From contig NZ_JARGEN010000056.1 in assembly GCF_029211125.1 (NCBI RefSeq), forward strand, positions 1-34,698: a stretch of 34,698 nucleotides of DNA. The letters run 5' to 3'. A program made the position numbers and the translations under genes. Below, piece by piece: positions 1 to 9,845 of the stretch. How positions within the stretch are numbered: the first letter of the stretch is position 1; the number at the start of each line of letters is the position of its first letter. The notes beneath the pieces are model-generated. The model was not told where the DNA came from and searched no databases. It worked only from the letters and a program-made list of their open reading frames with translations. This DNA is from Curvibacter soli (GTDB taxonomy: Bacteria; Pseudomonadota; Gammaproteobacteria; Burkholderiales; Burkholderiaceae_C).

Positions 1-72
1 TCGCCAGGCTCATTGCTCAGTGGAATCACGAGCCCGGCTCCAGGCTCATACCTCGTTGGACAAGACTTTGGG

Positions 73-82
73 TTGTGGATAA
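73..82 (-). promoter_or_regulatory. DnaA box upstream of dnaA
   Basis: The bases read TTGTGGATAA, which contains a perfect reverse copy of the consensus DnaA box TTATCCACA at 74-82. It overlaps the proposed -35 element of the dnaA promoter, so DnaA-ATP bound here could repress its own gene. A second near-consensus box lies on the plus strand at 123-131. Confidence 0.75.
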
Positions 83-101
83 CGCCTTGATAATCTAGAA
101 T
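73..101 (+). promoter_or_regulatory. Candidate sigma-70 promoter of dnaA
   Basis: A TTGTGG hexamer (73-78) is followed after 17 bases by TAGAAT (96-101). Both resemble the -35 and -10 consensus and the spacing is ideal. The -35 lies inside a DnaA box. The transcription start has not been shown; an alternative pair is TTGGAC (56-61) with GATAAC (78-83). Confidence 0.5.
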
Positions 102-122
102 CCGCGGCCTCGCCCGCAAAGC

Positions 123-131
123 ATATCCACA
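123..131 (+). promoter_or_regulatory. Near-consensus DnaA box in the dnaA leader
   Basis: ATATCCACA differs from TTATCCACA at the first base only. It lies 15 bases before the dnaA start codon. With the box at 74-82 it suggests autoregulation or the edge of an origin; most of any oriC would lie to the left of the window. Confidence 0.55.
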
Positions 132-145
132 AAGACGAAATCATA

Positions 146-1555
146 ATGACAGAGGGATCTCCCAGAGAAGCGGCCGCCACCGGCAACTCCGACGCCGGCT
201 ACAGTTTGTGGCAGGCATGCGTGGACCAGCTGGCGCAGGAACTCCCCGAACAGCAGTTCAACACCTGGATCAAGCCCCTGGATGCCCAGGTGGCCGAGGA
301 CTTTTCCAGGGTCACGGTCTTCGTGGCCAACCGCTTCAAGCTCGACTGGATCCGGGCCCAGTACGCGGCGCGCATCGCCTCGCACTTGGAGCGTCTGTAC
401 GGCCAGCCCGTGCCGCTGGAGTTGGCACTTGCTCAGCGGGAAGCCCCCGCCAAATCGTTTGTCTTGCCCTCCGCGGAGCATGCTGCCGCAGCCGACCTTA
501 CGGCGGTCGGCGAGGAGCCCGCCGCCGTCGGCTTCAAGAACCGGCTGAACGCCGCGCTGACCTTCGACACCCTCGTGGAAGGCACGGCCAACCGCATGGC
601 GCGGGCGGCGGCCATGCACGTGGCGGGCTCGCCCGGGCAGCTCTACAACCCGCTGTTCATCTACGGCGGCGTGGGCCTGGGCAAGACCCACCTGGTGCAC
701 GCCGTGGGCAACCGCCTGCTGGCCGAGCGGCCCGACGCCAAGGTTCTCTACATCCATGCCGAGCAGTTCGTGTCGGATGTGGTCAAGGCCTACCAGCGCA
801 AGACCTTCGACGAGTTCAAGGAGCGCTACCACTCGCTGGACCTGCTGCTGATCGACGACGTGCAGTTCTTCGCCAACAAGGACCGCACGCAGGAGGAGTT
901 CTTCAACGCCTTCGAGGCGCTGCTGGCCAAGAAGAGCCACATCGTGATGACCAGCGACACCTACCCCAAGGGGCTGGCCGACATCCACGAGCGGCTGGTG
1001 TCGCGCTTCGACTCGGGCCTGACCGTGGCCATCGAGCCGCCCGAGCTGGAGATGCGCGTGGCCATCCTGATCAACAAGGCCCGCGCCGAGGGCGCCGACA
1101 TGCCCGAAGAAGTGGCCTTCTTCGTGGCCAAGAACGTGCGCTCCAACGTGCGCGAGCTCGAAGGCGCGCTGCGCAAGATCCTGGCGTATTCGCGCTTCAA
1201 CCAGAAGGAAGTGTCCATCCAGCTCGCGCGCGAGGCGCTGCGCGACCTGCTGTCGATACAGAACCGGCAGATCAGCGTGGAGAACATCCAGAAGACGGTC
1301 GCCGACTACTACAAGATCAAAGTGGCCGACATGTACAGCAAGAAGCGCCCGGCCAGCATCGCGCGCCCGCGCCAGATCGCCATGTACCTGGCCAAGGAAC
1401 TGACGCAGAAGAGCCTGCCCGAGATCGGCGAGCTGTTCGGCGGGCGCGACCACACCACGGTATTGCACGCGGTGCGCAAGATTGCCGGCGAGCGCCAGCA
1501 GCTCACCGAGCTGAACCAGCAGTTGCACGTGCTGGAGCAGACCCTCAAGGGCTGA
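146..1555 (+). CDS. dnaA: Chromosomal replication initiator protein DnaA
   Basis: DnaA binds 9-bp boxes at oriC, forms an ATP-dependent filament, melts the origin and loads DnaB helicase. The 469-residue protein has the full domain set. Domain I starts with [21 protein letters not shown] and is followed by a variable linker. The AAA+ core has Walker [10 protein letters not shown] (lysine near residue 180) and Walker [10 protein letters not shown] (aspartates near 237-238). The C-terminal helix-turn-helix carries the DnaA signature [11 protein letters not shown] (residues 432-442). The length is normal for betaproteobacteria. The ATG at 146 gives the expected N-terminus, although no strong Shine-Dalgarno is visible. 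dnaN and gyrB follow in the same direction. The last codons and stop lie in an 11-bp tandem duplication (1546-1567). Confidence 0.98.
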   Translation: MTEGSPREAAATGNSDAGYSLWQACVDQLAQELPEQQFNTWIKPLDAQVAEDFSRVTVFVANRFKLDWIRAQYAARIASHLERLYGQPVPLELALAQREAPAKSFVLPSAEHAAAADLTAVGEEPAAVGFKNRLNAALTFDTLVEGTANRMARAAAMHVAGSPGQLYNPLFIYGGVGLGKTHLVHAVGNRLLAERPDAKVLYIHAEQFVSDVVKAYQRKTFDEFKERYHSLDLLLIDDVQFFANKDRTQEEFFNAFEALLAKKSHIVMTSDTYPKGLADIHERLVSRFDSGLTVAIEPPELEMRVAILINKARAEGADMPEEVAFFVAKNVRSNVRELEGALRKILAYSRFNQKEVSIQLAREALRDLLSIQNRQISVENIQKTVADYYKIKVADMYSKKRPASIARPRQIAMYLAKELTQKSLPEIGELFGGRDHTTVLHAVRKIAGERQQLTELNQQLHVLEQTLKG

Positions 1556-1567
1556 TCAAGGGCTGAT
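1546..1567 (+). repeat. 11-bp tandem duplication across the dnaA stop codon
   Basis: CAAGGGCTGAT occurs twice head to tail (1546-1556 and 1557-1567). The first copy contains the last two codons and stop of dnaA. The second copy lies just past it. The protein is unchanged by the duplication. Confidence 0.9.
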
Positions 1568-1664
1568 GCGAGAGACGCGGTCTTGACGGAAAAAGAAGCG
1601 AGAATGATGCGGTTTGGCTCTGCGTTCGCGGGTTCTCGCACCACCCCCCTGGAAAGAGGTTGAA

Positions 1665-2771
1665 ATGATCGTTCTGAAGGCACCACAAGACCAAGTACTC
1701 GCGGTTCTGCAATCCGTGGCGGGTATCGTGGAGCGGCGCCACACCCTGCCTATCCTGGCCAACGTACTGATCCGCAAGACCGGCTCTTTGCTGCAGTTGA
1801 CGACCAGCGATCTCGAAATCCAGATCCGCACCAGCGCCGACCTCGGCGGCGACCCCGGCACTTTCGCCACCACGATTGGCGCACGCAAACTCATCGACAT
1901 CCTGCGCACCATGCCCGCCGACCAGACGCTGAGTCTGGAGTCGAGCCAGAACAAGCTGCTGCTCAAAGGTGGCAAGAGCCGCTTCACGCTGCAATCGCTG
2001 CCCGCGGAGGACTTCCCGCTGGTACAGGAATCCGCCAATTTCGGCCCGCCCTTCAGCGTGCCGCAGAAGACGCTCAAGGACCTGCTCGCCCAGGTGTCGT
2101 TCGCGATGGCCGTGCATGACATCCGCTACTACCTGAACGGCATCCTCTTCGTGGCCGAGGGCCAGCAGCTTAGCCTGGTGGCCACCGACGGCCACCGCCT
2201 GGCCTTCGCCTCGGCCACGCTCGACGTGGAAGTGCCCAAGCAGGAGGTGATCCTGCCGCGCAAGACCGTGCTCGAGCTGCAGCGCCTGCTCTCCGACGTC
2301 GAGGGCGCCATCGAGATGCAGTTCGCCGGCAACCAGGCCAAGTTCAGCTTCGGCGCCATGGAGTTCGTGACCAAGCTGGTCGAAGGCAAGTTTCCCGACT
2401 ACAACCGCGTCATCCCCAAGAACCACCGCAGCCAGATCACGCTGGGCCGCGCGCCGCTGCTGGCCTGCCTGCAGCGCACCGCCATCATGACCAACGACAA
2501 GTTCAAGGGCGTGCGCCTGAACCTGGAGCCCGGCACGCTGCGCGTGGCCGCCAACAACTCCGAGCAGGAAGAAGCCGTGGACGAGCTGGACGTGGACTAC
2601 GGCGGCGACGCCATCGAGATCGGCTTCAACGTCACCTACCTGATCGACGCGCTGGCCAACATGGGCCAGGACATGGTGCGGCTGGAGCTGTCCGACTCCA
2701 ACAGCTCCGCGCTCCTCACCATCCCCGACAACGAGACATTCAAATACGTGGTCATGCCGATGCGCATCTAG
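1665..2771 (+). CDS. dnaN: DNA polymerase III subunit beta (sliding clamp)
   Basis: The beta clamp encircles DNA as a dimer and tethers polymerase III; it is also the docking site for many repair proteins. The product is 368 residues, the normal length, with three clamp folds. It begins [18 protein letters not shown] and ends with the typical MPMRI, whose hydrophobic C-terminus forms part of the peptide-binding pocket. The ATG at 1665 is chosen because AAGAGG (1653-1658) lies just upstream and the protein then matches the family N-terminus. The in-frame ATG at 1614 would add 17 atypical residues. A TTGACG hexamer at 1583-1588 could be the -35 of a dnaN promoter, but the -10 is poor. Transcription from dnaA probably continues through it. 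Confidence 0.97.
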   Translation: MIVLKAPQDQVLAVLQSVAGIVERRHTLPILANVLIRKTGSLLQLTTSDLEIQIRTSADLGGDPGTFATTIGARKLIDILRTMPADQTLSLESSQNKLLLKGGKSRFTLQSLPAEDFPLVQESANFGPPFSVPQKTLKDLLAQVSFAMAVHDIRYYLNGILFVAEGQQLSLVATDGHRLAFASATLDVEVPKQEVILPRKTVLELQRLLSDVEGAIEMQFAGNQAKFSFGAMEFVTKLVEGKFPDYNRVIPKNHRSQITLGRAPLLACLQRTAIMTNDKFKGVRLNLEPGTLRVAANNSEQEEAVDELDVDYGGDAIEIGFNVTYLIDALANMGQDMVRLELSDSNSSALLTIPDNETFKYVVMPMRI

Positions 2772-5450
<2,679 letters not shown>

Positions 5451-5520
5451 GTCCACCTGTAGACAGAAGCAATAGCTGAGAAACTGCGCCGCTTAAGTGA
5501 GAAATCACCTCAGAACTGAG

Positions 5521-5551
5521 AAAGCTCGTCTTCGAAAGGGGCGAGTTTCAT
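5521..5551 (+). terminator. Possible gyrB terminator hairpin
   Basis: Bases 5522-5532 pair with 5538-5548 as an 11-bp stem with four G-T wobbles and a CGAAA loop, followed by TTTCATT. It lies 70 bases after the gyrB stop. The wobbles and short T tract make it a modest candidate. Confidence 0.4.
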
Positions 5552-5773
5552 TCGGCCGTCTGCATGGCAAGTTGTTGATTTCACAAGACTTTTCGCTAAT
5601 TCTTGTGAGGTCGTACTCATACGGCTGCACAACACCCAAGCCGGCAGAGCCGGAACCAAACAGGTTGGAAATGCGAACGCAACCATACCCCCTCGGTCGT
5701 ACGCAAGAGTTTTGGACGTTCCACCGATTCGCGCCCACTTGCACTTGTTCCTGGCAAGGCCAGGAAATGTTGT

Positions 5774-5837
5774 AACCCATTGGGTTGTAAGGCAATTTGC
5801 CTATCGCGTCATCGACGCGAAATGTACTTTCGTACAT
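5774..5837. repeat. Cluster of three inverted repeats
   Basis: Three perfect short inverted repeats follow one another: AACCCA-T-TGGGTT (5774-5786), TCGCGTC-ATC-GACGCGA (5804-5820) and ATGTAC-TTTC-GTACAT (5822-5837). They could be protein-binding sites or RNA hairpins. No adjacent gene explains them. Confidence 0.7.
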
Positions 5838-5977
5838 CGGGAATCTTCGCACAATCTGTCAAGACTTGGCCGCTTAGGGACTAAATCCGGCAGTTGAACC
5901 AACCGAAAAACTGAAGAAACCCAATATCCATGCGGGTTTCCAAAGACTTCGCGTGACTGCAGAGCGGTTCCAGATGG

Positions 5978-7369
5978 GTGAGTCTGGAAAGCATGGAAAC
6001 TCAATGCGTGACAGGAACTTGCTCGAATTTTGGGGATTCAACTGCCGGAAATAGGTTCATTAGCGGGGGTGGGGGAAGCTGCACCATGAACGTTAGGTTC
6101 ATCCCGGTGGATCTCGCCACGATCAGGTTCGACACCACGCGCTCCGCGCAATGCCAGGTCAACGTTCCACTGCCCAACGACACGGGCTGGTCCAACGTCT
6201 ACACGACGCTCAACAACCAGAGCGCGCTGGTGCCGGTGTGGTGGTTCTTCATGCACGCCATCTCGAAGGCGGTCACGGGCGCCGCGGTGGCGGCGATTCC
6301 CTGCGGCACCGACCTGCGTCAGATTCGCATGGATGTGGATGCCACGCGCATCGACGATCCGGTGCTGGCACAGGAGGTCGCCGACTTCACGCACGATTGC
6401 TACGGGCCGTCGCGCGCCAAGCTGTTCATGAACCGGCCGACGCTCTCCGACGAGCAGATGAACGACGTCACCTGGATCGGGTCGAGTTACTTCCTCGACG
6501 CGCCCGGCTTCTATGACACCTATCGCGCCAAGATCCCACGCACGGCCTGGCCCTACGACGCGACCCGCGATGCCGGACTGGCACAGGTGGACAGCGGCGG
6601 CGGCTATCCGTCCTGCCGACAGTGGTGGGCCGATGGCGGCCAGGGACTGCGCAGCCGGCTGCTGGCCCAGGTCGACCCGGACCTGCTGACCCGCATCGGG
6701 CGCTGGGCGGGCTTCCTGTCGCAGAGCGAGGTCAATGACTCGGTGATCCGCGCCGTGGTCTCACCGCGACAGCAGAAGATGAACCAGGGCGCCGTCTACA
6801 CCGACTATGGCGGCCAGATCGACAAGACGCTGCCGAACATCGTCACGCGCGACGCGAGCCACCTGGGGCTGACCGTCGGCTCGCTGGCCTTCTTTCCCGC
6901 GATGGACGTGGTGCGCCAGGCGCTGCCGATGGTGCTGACGATGCTCAAGATGGCACTCGTCATCTGCCTCCCGCTGGTGCTGCTGATCGGCACCTACGAC
7001 CTGAAGACGGTGGTGACGGTGAGCTGCGTCCAGTTCGCGCTGTTCTTCGTGGACTTCTGGTTCCAGCTCGCGCGCTGGATCGACAGCACGATCCTGGACG
7101 CGCTCTACGGCTGGGGGTTTGGCGCGGACAGGCCGCACGCCAATTTCGACCCATTGATCGGCCTGAACAATGCGTTCGGTGACATGCTGCTGAACTTCGT
7201 CATGGCGATGATGTTTATCGTTCTGCCGACGTTTTGGGTGATGGCATTGGCTTGGGCAGGCGTGCGCACGGGAAATATCGTGCAGGGGTTGTCCACCGCC
7301 ACCTCGGACGCCAAGGGCGCTGGGGGGCGTGGCGCTGGTATGGCAATGAGCGCCGTATCGAAGAAGTGA
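5978..7369 (+). pseudogene. 5'-truncated TraG-like ICE mating protein
   Basis: From about residue 44 (base 6107) the 463-codon frame matches the TraG N-terminal-like inner-membrane protein of ICEclc / PFGI-1 elements, which helps assemble and stabilise the mating channel. Family-typical segments are VDLATIRFDTTRSAQCQV, VPVWWFFMHAISKAVTG, IPCGTDLRQIRMD and the end region NAFGDMLLNFVMAMMF. Hydrophobic helices lie near residues 305-345 and 400-425. The family normally has roughly 90 further N-terminal residues with membrane segments. Here they are replaced by about 40 unrelated residues rich in glycine and cysteine, starting at a GTG. I infer a deletion breakpoint at about 6095-6107 and loss of function. 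The gene ends tail to tail with DUF3742, as in complete elements. Confidence 0.8.
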
Positions 7370-7376
7370 CCGCCGT

Positions 7377-7748
7377 TCAGTCGTCGTCGGTCACATGCGG
7401 GTCGATGCGCCAGTCGCTCTTGTCATAAAGCCCGAAGCCGTTGGGACCTTCCCTCCACTCGGGTTGCGGTTCCTCTTGATCAGGGTCGTCGTGCTGCACG
7501 AGCCATGCAGCAGTCACCGCAAAGGCAAGCAGCAGGGCCAGCCAGAACGCGGAGTAGAGCAGCGCACCGAGCACGGCGAGCTTGATGATCCAGAGCACCG
7601 CCGTGGTCGCGCCCGCAGGCACCCCGCGCGTCACCAGCCAACCGGCGACACGCTGCTCGCGGCGCAGGTATCCACGCCAGGCACGGGCAGCCCACCGACC
7701 CAGCCGGTGGCGCCAGCGCCCGTTGTGCGTGTTGGTGGTCATGCTCAT
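7377..7748 (-). CDS. DUF3742 family ICE membrane protein
   Basis: A 123-residue protein of the DUF3742 family, found in ICEclc / PFGI-1-type elements opposite the end of the TraG-like gene. Its function is unknown. A basic N-terminal part (residues 1-45) precedes two probable membrane helices at about 48-83. The C-terminus is acidic and ends GLYDKSDWRIDPHVTDDD. The ATG at 7748 is preceded by GAGG at a suitable distance; an ATG two codons later is possible. It converges on the TraG-like remnant with a 7-base gap. Nothing in the frame is broken, so the gene looks intact although most of its element is gone. The family call rests on context and recalled sequence. Confidence 0.75.
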   Translation of the reverse strand: MSMTTNTHNGRWRHRLGRWAARAWRGYLRREQRVAGWLVTRGVPAGATTAVLWIIKLAVLGALLYSAFWLALLLAFAVTAAWLVQHDDPDQEEPQPEWREGPNGFGLYDKSDWRIDPHVTDDD

Positions 7749-7897
7749 GTGCCTCGGTTTCAGTGATGCCTCACCTCAGGAGCGGCCGGTTGTGGCTTGC
7801 CCTCCAGCATAGACCGCGATCAGGAGGGCGGGTTGCGGCTGGCAGAGCCGGGTCGGCTTGGGTCGCAGGGTGATTAGATTGTGCATTAAAACTCAAA

Positions 7898-7903
7898 TAT
7901 TAT
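7898..7903 (+). promoter_or_regulatory. Possible -10 element of abiE operon
   Basis: TATTAT matches TATAAT at five of six bases and lies in a locally AT-rich stretch about 70 bases before the abiEi start. No convincing -35 is seen at the right distance, so this is a weak assignment. Confidence 0.3.
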
Positions 7904-7955
7904 GCTACTTTCCATGCGAATTCTTGCAGTAGCTCTAGGAACTGATTGGATTTCG

Positions 7956-7971
7956 TGCTATTTTTATAGCA
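7956..7971. promoter_or_regulatory. Candidate AbiEi operator palindrome
   Basis: TGCTAT-TTTT-ATAGCA is a perfect inverted repeat whose last base is the A of the abiEi start codon. A similar half-site, TATGCTA, lies at 7901-7907. AbiEi antitoxins are known to bind inverted repeats upstream of their own operon. That this is the operator is inference. Confidence 0.5.
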
Positions 7972-8729
7972 TGGATGGAAATTCCAGGCACCAGGTAATC
8001 AAGCGGCTGCAGGCGGGACTCCCCCGCGGGGCGCCGTTCGACCTTGCCACCCTGAGCCAGTTCGGGGTGTCGCCACAGCTCGCCGCCCACTATGCCGACG
8101 GTGGGTGGCTCGTGCGCCTGGCCCATGGCGTCTATGCCTTTCCGAACGATGAGTTCGGGGTCTACGGTGCGCTGAAGTTCCTGCAACAGCGCGTGCCCGG
8201 CCTGCACGTCGGCGGCAAGAGCGCCCTGGCCCTGCAGGGTGTGCGGCACAACCTGGGCAGCCGGGAGACGCTGGTGCTGTGGGGCGACGGTCGTTTCGCG
8301 TTGCCGGCCTGGTTCACCTCGCGCTTTCCGGCCCGCTACGTCCACGCCCGCCTGTTCGACTGGCCGGACACGGCGCTGGCCAGCAAGACCCTGACCACGC
8401 CGCCTGGCCTGCCCGAGGATCTGCGGGTGGCAGCCCCCGAGCGTGCCGTTCTGGAGCTGCTGTACGAAGCCGGCGTCAAGCAGAGCCTCGAAGAGGCCCG
8501 CAACCTCTTTGATGGTCTGCGTTCCCCCCGCAAGGACTTGCTCGGGCAACTGCTGTCCTGCTGCGCCAGCGTGAAGGCCGTGCGCCTGTTCCTCACCTGG
8601 GCGCGCGAGACCAGCCTCGTGGATGTCGATGCTCTGCTGGAGCAGTACCCGGTTCGCACCGGCAGCAACACGCGCTGGATGAGCCGGTTCGATGACGGCA
8701 CCTTGCTGAGCCTGAAACCTCATGGATAA
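7971..8729 (+). CDS. abiEi: AbiEi-type antitoxin / transcriptional autorepressor
   Basis: Antitoxin of a type IV toxin-antitoxin system of the AbiE phage-defence family. Such proteins counter the AbiEii nucleotidyltransferase and repress their own operon. The 252-residue product has an N-terminal winged-helix-like part (about residues 12-65, with LSQFGVSPQLAAHYADGGW and LAHGVYAF). A C-terminal AbiEi domain follows, containing VGGKSALALQGV and AAPERAVLELLY. I chose the ATG at 7971 because an upstream ATG at 7902 would add 23 residues unlike the family and run through the operator palindrome. No clear Shine-Dalgarno precedes it. The stop codon overlaps the abiEii start by 8 bases, so the two are translationally coupled. 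The pair sits between DUF3742 and the relaxase, a cargo position in the ICE. Confidence 0.85.
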   Translation: MDGNSRHQVIKRLQAGLPRGAPFDLATLSQFGVSPQLAAHYADGGWLVRLAHGVYAFPNDEFGVYGALKFLQQRVPGLHVGGKSALALQGVRHNLGSRETLVLWGDGRFALPAWFTSRFPARYVHARLFDWPDTALASKTLTTPPGLPEDLRVAAPERAVLELLYEAGVKQSLEEARNLFDGLRSPRKDLLGQLLSCCASVKAVRLFLTWARETSLVDVDALLEQYPVRTGSNTRWMSRFDDGTLLSLKPHG

Positions 8730-9642
8730 GACCTACGCGGACACCGTTCGCCTGCTGCTGGCCGTCGCGCCCGACGTGTTCGCCAATGACATCTTCGCCA
8801 TGAAGGGCGGCACGGCCATCAACCTCTTCGTGCGGGACATGCCGCGCCTGTCGGTAGACATCGACGTGGTGTACCTCCCGTGGCAGACGCCGCGCGACGA
8901 AGCGCTGCAAGCCATCAACCAGGAGCTGGCCGCCATCGCCACGCGCGTTGCACCACTGGGCGTGCAGACACGCCTGGTTCGCGCCAAGGACCTGGGGGAC
9001 ACCAAGCTGATCGTCGAGAACGACGCCAACCAGGTGAAGATCGAGGTCAACGTCGTGTTCCGAGGCAGCGTGCTGCCCGTCGAGCGGCGGCCGCTGAGCG
9101 CCAAGACCAGCGATCTGTTCGGCGTCGAGTTCGAGCTGCCGGTTCTGGCACCGGACGAGTTGTACGCCAGCAAGCTGGTGGCGGCGCTGGATCGGCAGCA
9201 CCCCCGCGACCTGTTCGACGTGTGGCAGCTCTACGAATCGGGCGACATCAGCGACGGCATGGTCGAGTGCTTCGTGATCTATCTGGCGGGCCACAACCGG
9301 CCGCCCCACGAAGTGCTGTTCGGCAACGACAAGGACATCGCAGGCGAGTACGAGCGGGCCTTTGTCGGCATGACCGAAGTGGACTGCTCCCTGGAGATAC
9401 TGCTCGACGCTCGCGCCAGGCTGCGGCGCGAGCTGCCACAGCGACTGAGCACCGCGCACAAGCAGTTTCTGAGCGGGCTGGTGCGCGCAGAACCGGACTG
9501 GTCGCTGGTGCAATGCCCGCACGCCGCTCAACTGCCGGCACTGCGCTGGAAGCTGAGCAATCTCGAAACCTTCCGCAAGCGTCGTCCCGACGACTTCGCA
9601 GCGCAAGCTGCCGCCCTCAACACCGGCTTGGGCCAGAGCTGA
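8722..9642 (+). CDS. abiEii: AbiEii-type nucleotidyltransferase toxin
   Basis: Toxin of the AbiE system: a DNA-polymerase-beta-like nucleotidyltransferase fold that halts growth, in known cases by modifying or blocking essential RNA, and aborts phage infection. The 306-residue protein keeps the expected motifs: KGGTAINLF (residues 28-36), the metal-binding SVDIDVVY (44-51, aspartates 46 and 48), KIEVNVVF, and DELYASKLVAALDRQHPRDLFD. All key residues seem intact, so it should be active. It overlaps abiEi by ATGGATAA. Its GC content and codon use resemble the host. Target and phage range cannot be told from sequence. Confidence 0.87.
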   Translation: MDKTYADTVRLLLAVAPDVFANDIFAMKGGTAINLFVRDMPRLSVDIDVVYLPWQTPRDEALQAINQELAAIATRVAPLGVQTRLVRAKDLGDTKLIVENDANQVKIEVNVVFRGSVLPVERRPLSAKTSDLFGVEFELPVLAPDELYASKLVAALDRQHPRDLFDVWQLYESGDISDGMVECFVIYLAGHNRPPHEVLFGNDKDIAGEYERAFVGMTEVDCSLEILLDARARLRRELPQRLSTAHKQFLSGLVRAEPDWSLVQCPHAAQLPALRWKLSNLETFRKRRPDDFAAQAAALNTGLGQS

Positions 9643-9748
9643 CGAGCATCCCGCAGCTTCCGGCTTGCCGGGATTGCCCCATGCCGCATTCATCGTGGCA
9701 CCCGCGAAGCAGCGGCCCTATACCCAAAGGCTTCCGACAAAGGCCAAA

Positions 9749-9783
9749 GGGCTGGGAAGGGGCAAGGGAAGGGCGCCAAGGGG
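9749..9783 (+). other. G-run tract with G-quadruplex potential upstream of traI
   Basis: Bases 9749-9773 hold five runs of three or four G separated by two or three bases. A further GGGG lies at 9780-9783. The tract is in the 203-base gap between abiEii and traI. Regions next to relaxase genes often carry the origin of transfer; no nick site can be identified here. Confidence 0.55.
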
Positions 9784-9845
9784 AAAGGCCCTATCCTGAA
9801 AAGGTCAAAAGGCACCCCTGAACAGCCCCTCATCCGAGGTTCGCC

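Larger units (their letters stand above)
5451..6095. other. Orphan low-GC stretch between gyrB and the ICE remnant
   Basis: About 645 bases separate gyrB from the first recognisable ICE codons. Base composition is clearly less GC-rich than in the flanking genes, by eye near 50 percent. Open frames of 60 to 115 codons exist on both strands (for example 5497-5775 plus and 5505-5852 minus). None has a recognisable domain, good ribosome site or codon pattern like the neighbours, so I do not call a gene. The stretch holds a possible gyrB terminator and a cluster of three inverted repeats at 5774-5837. It may be a fragment of the ICE, of another mobile element, or host DNA stranded by the deletion. 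Confidence 0.6.

Noticed and set aside
5497-5852. Small open frames on both strands between gyrB and the ICE remnant
   Set aside because: No convincing ribosome site, domain, or codon pattern, and they overlap each other. I describe the stretch as non-coding instead.
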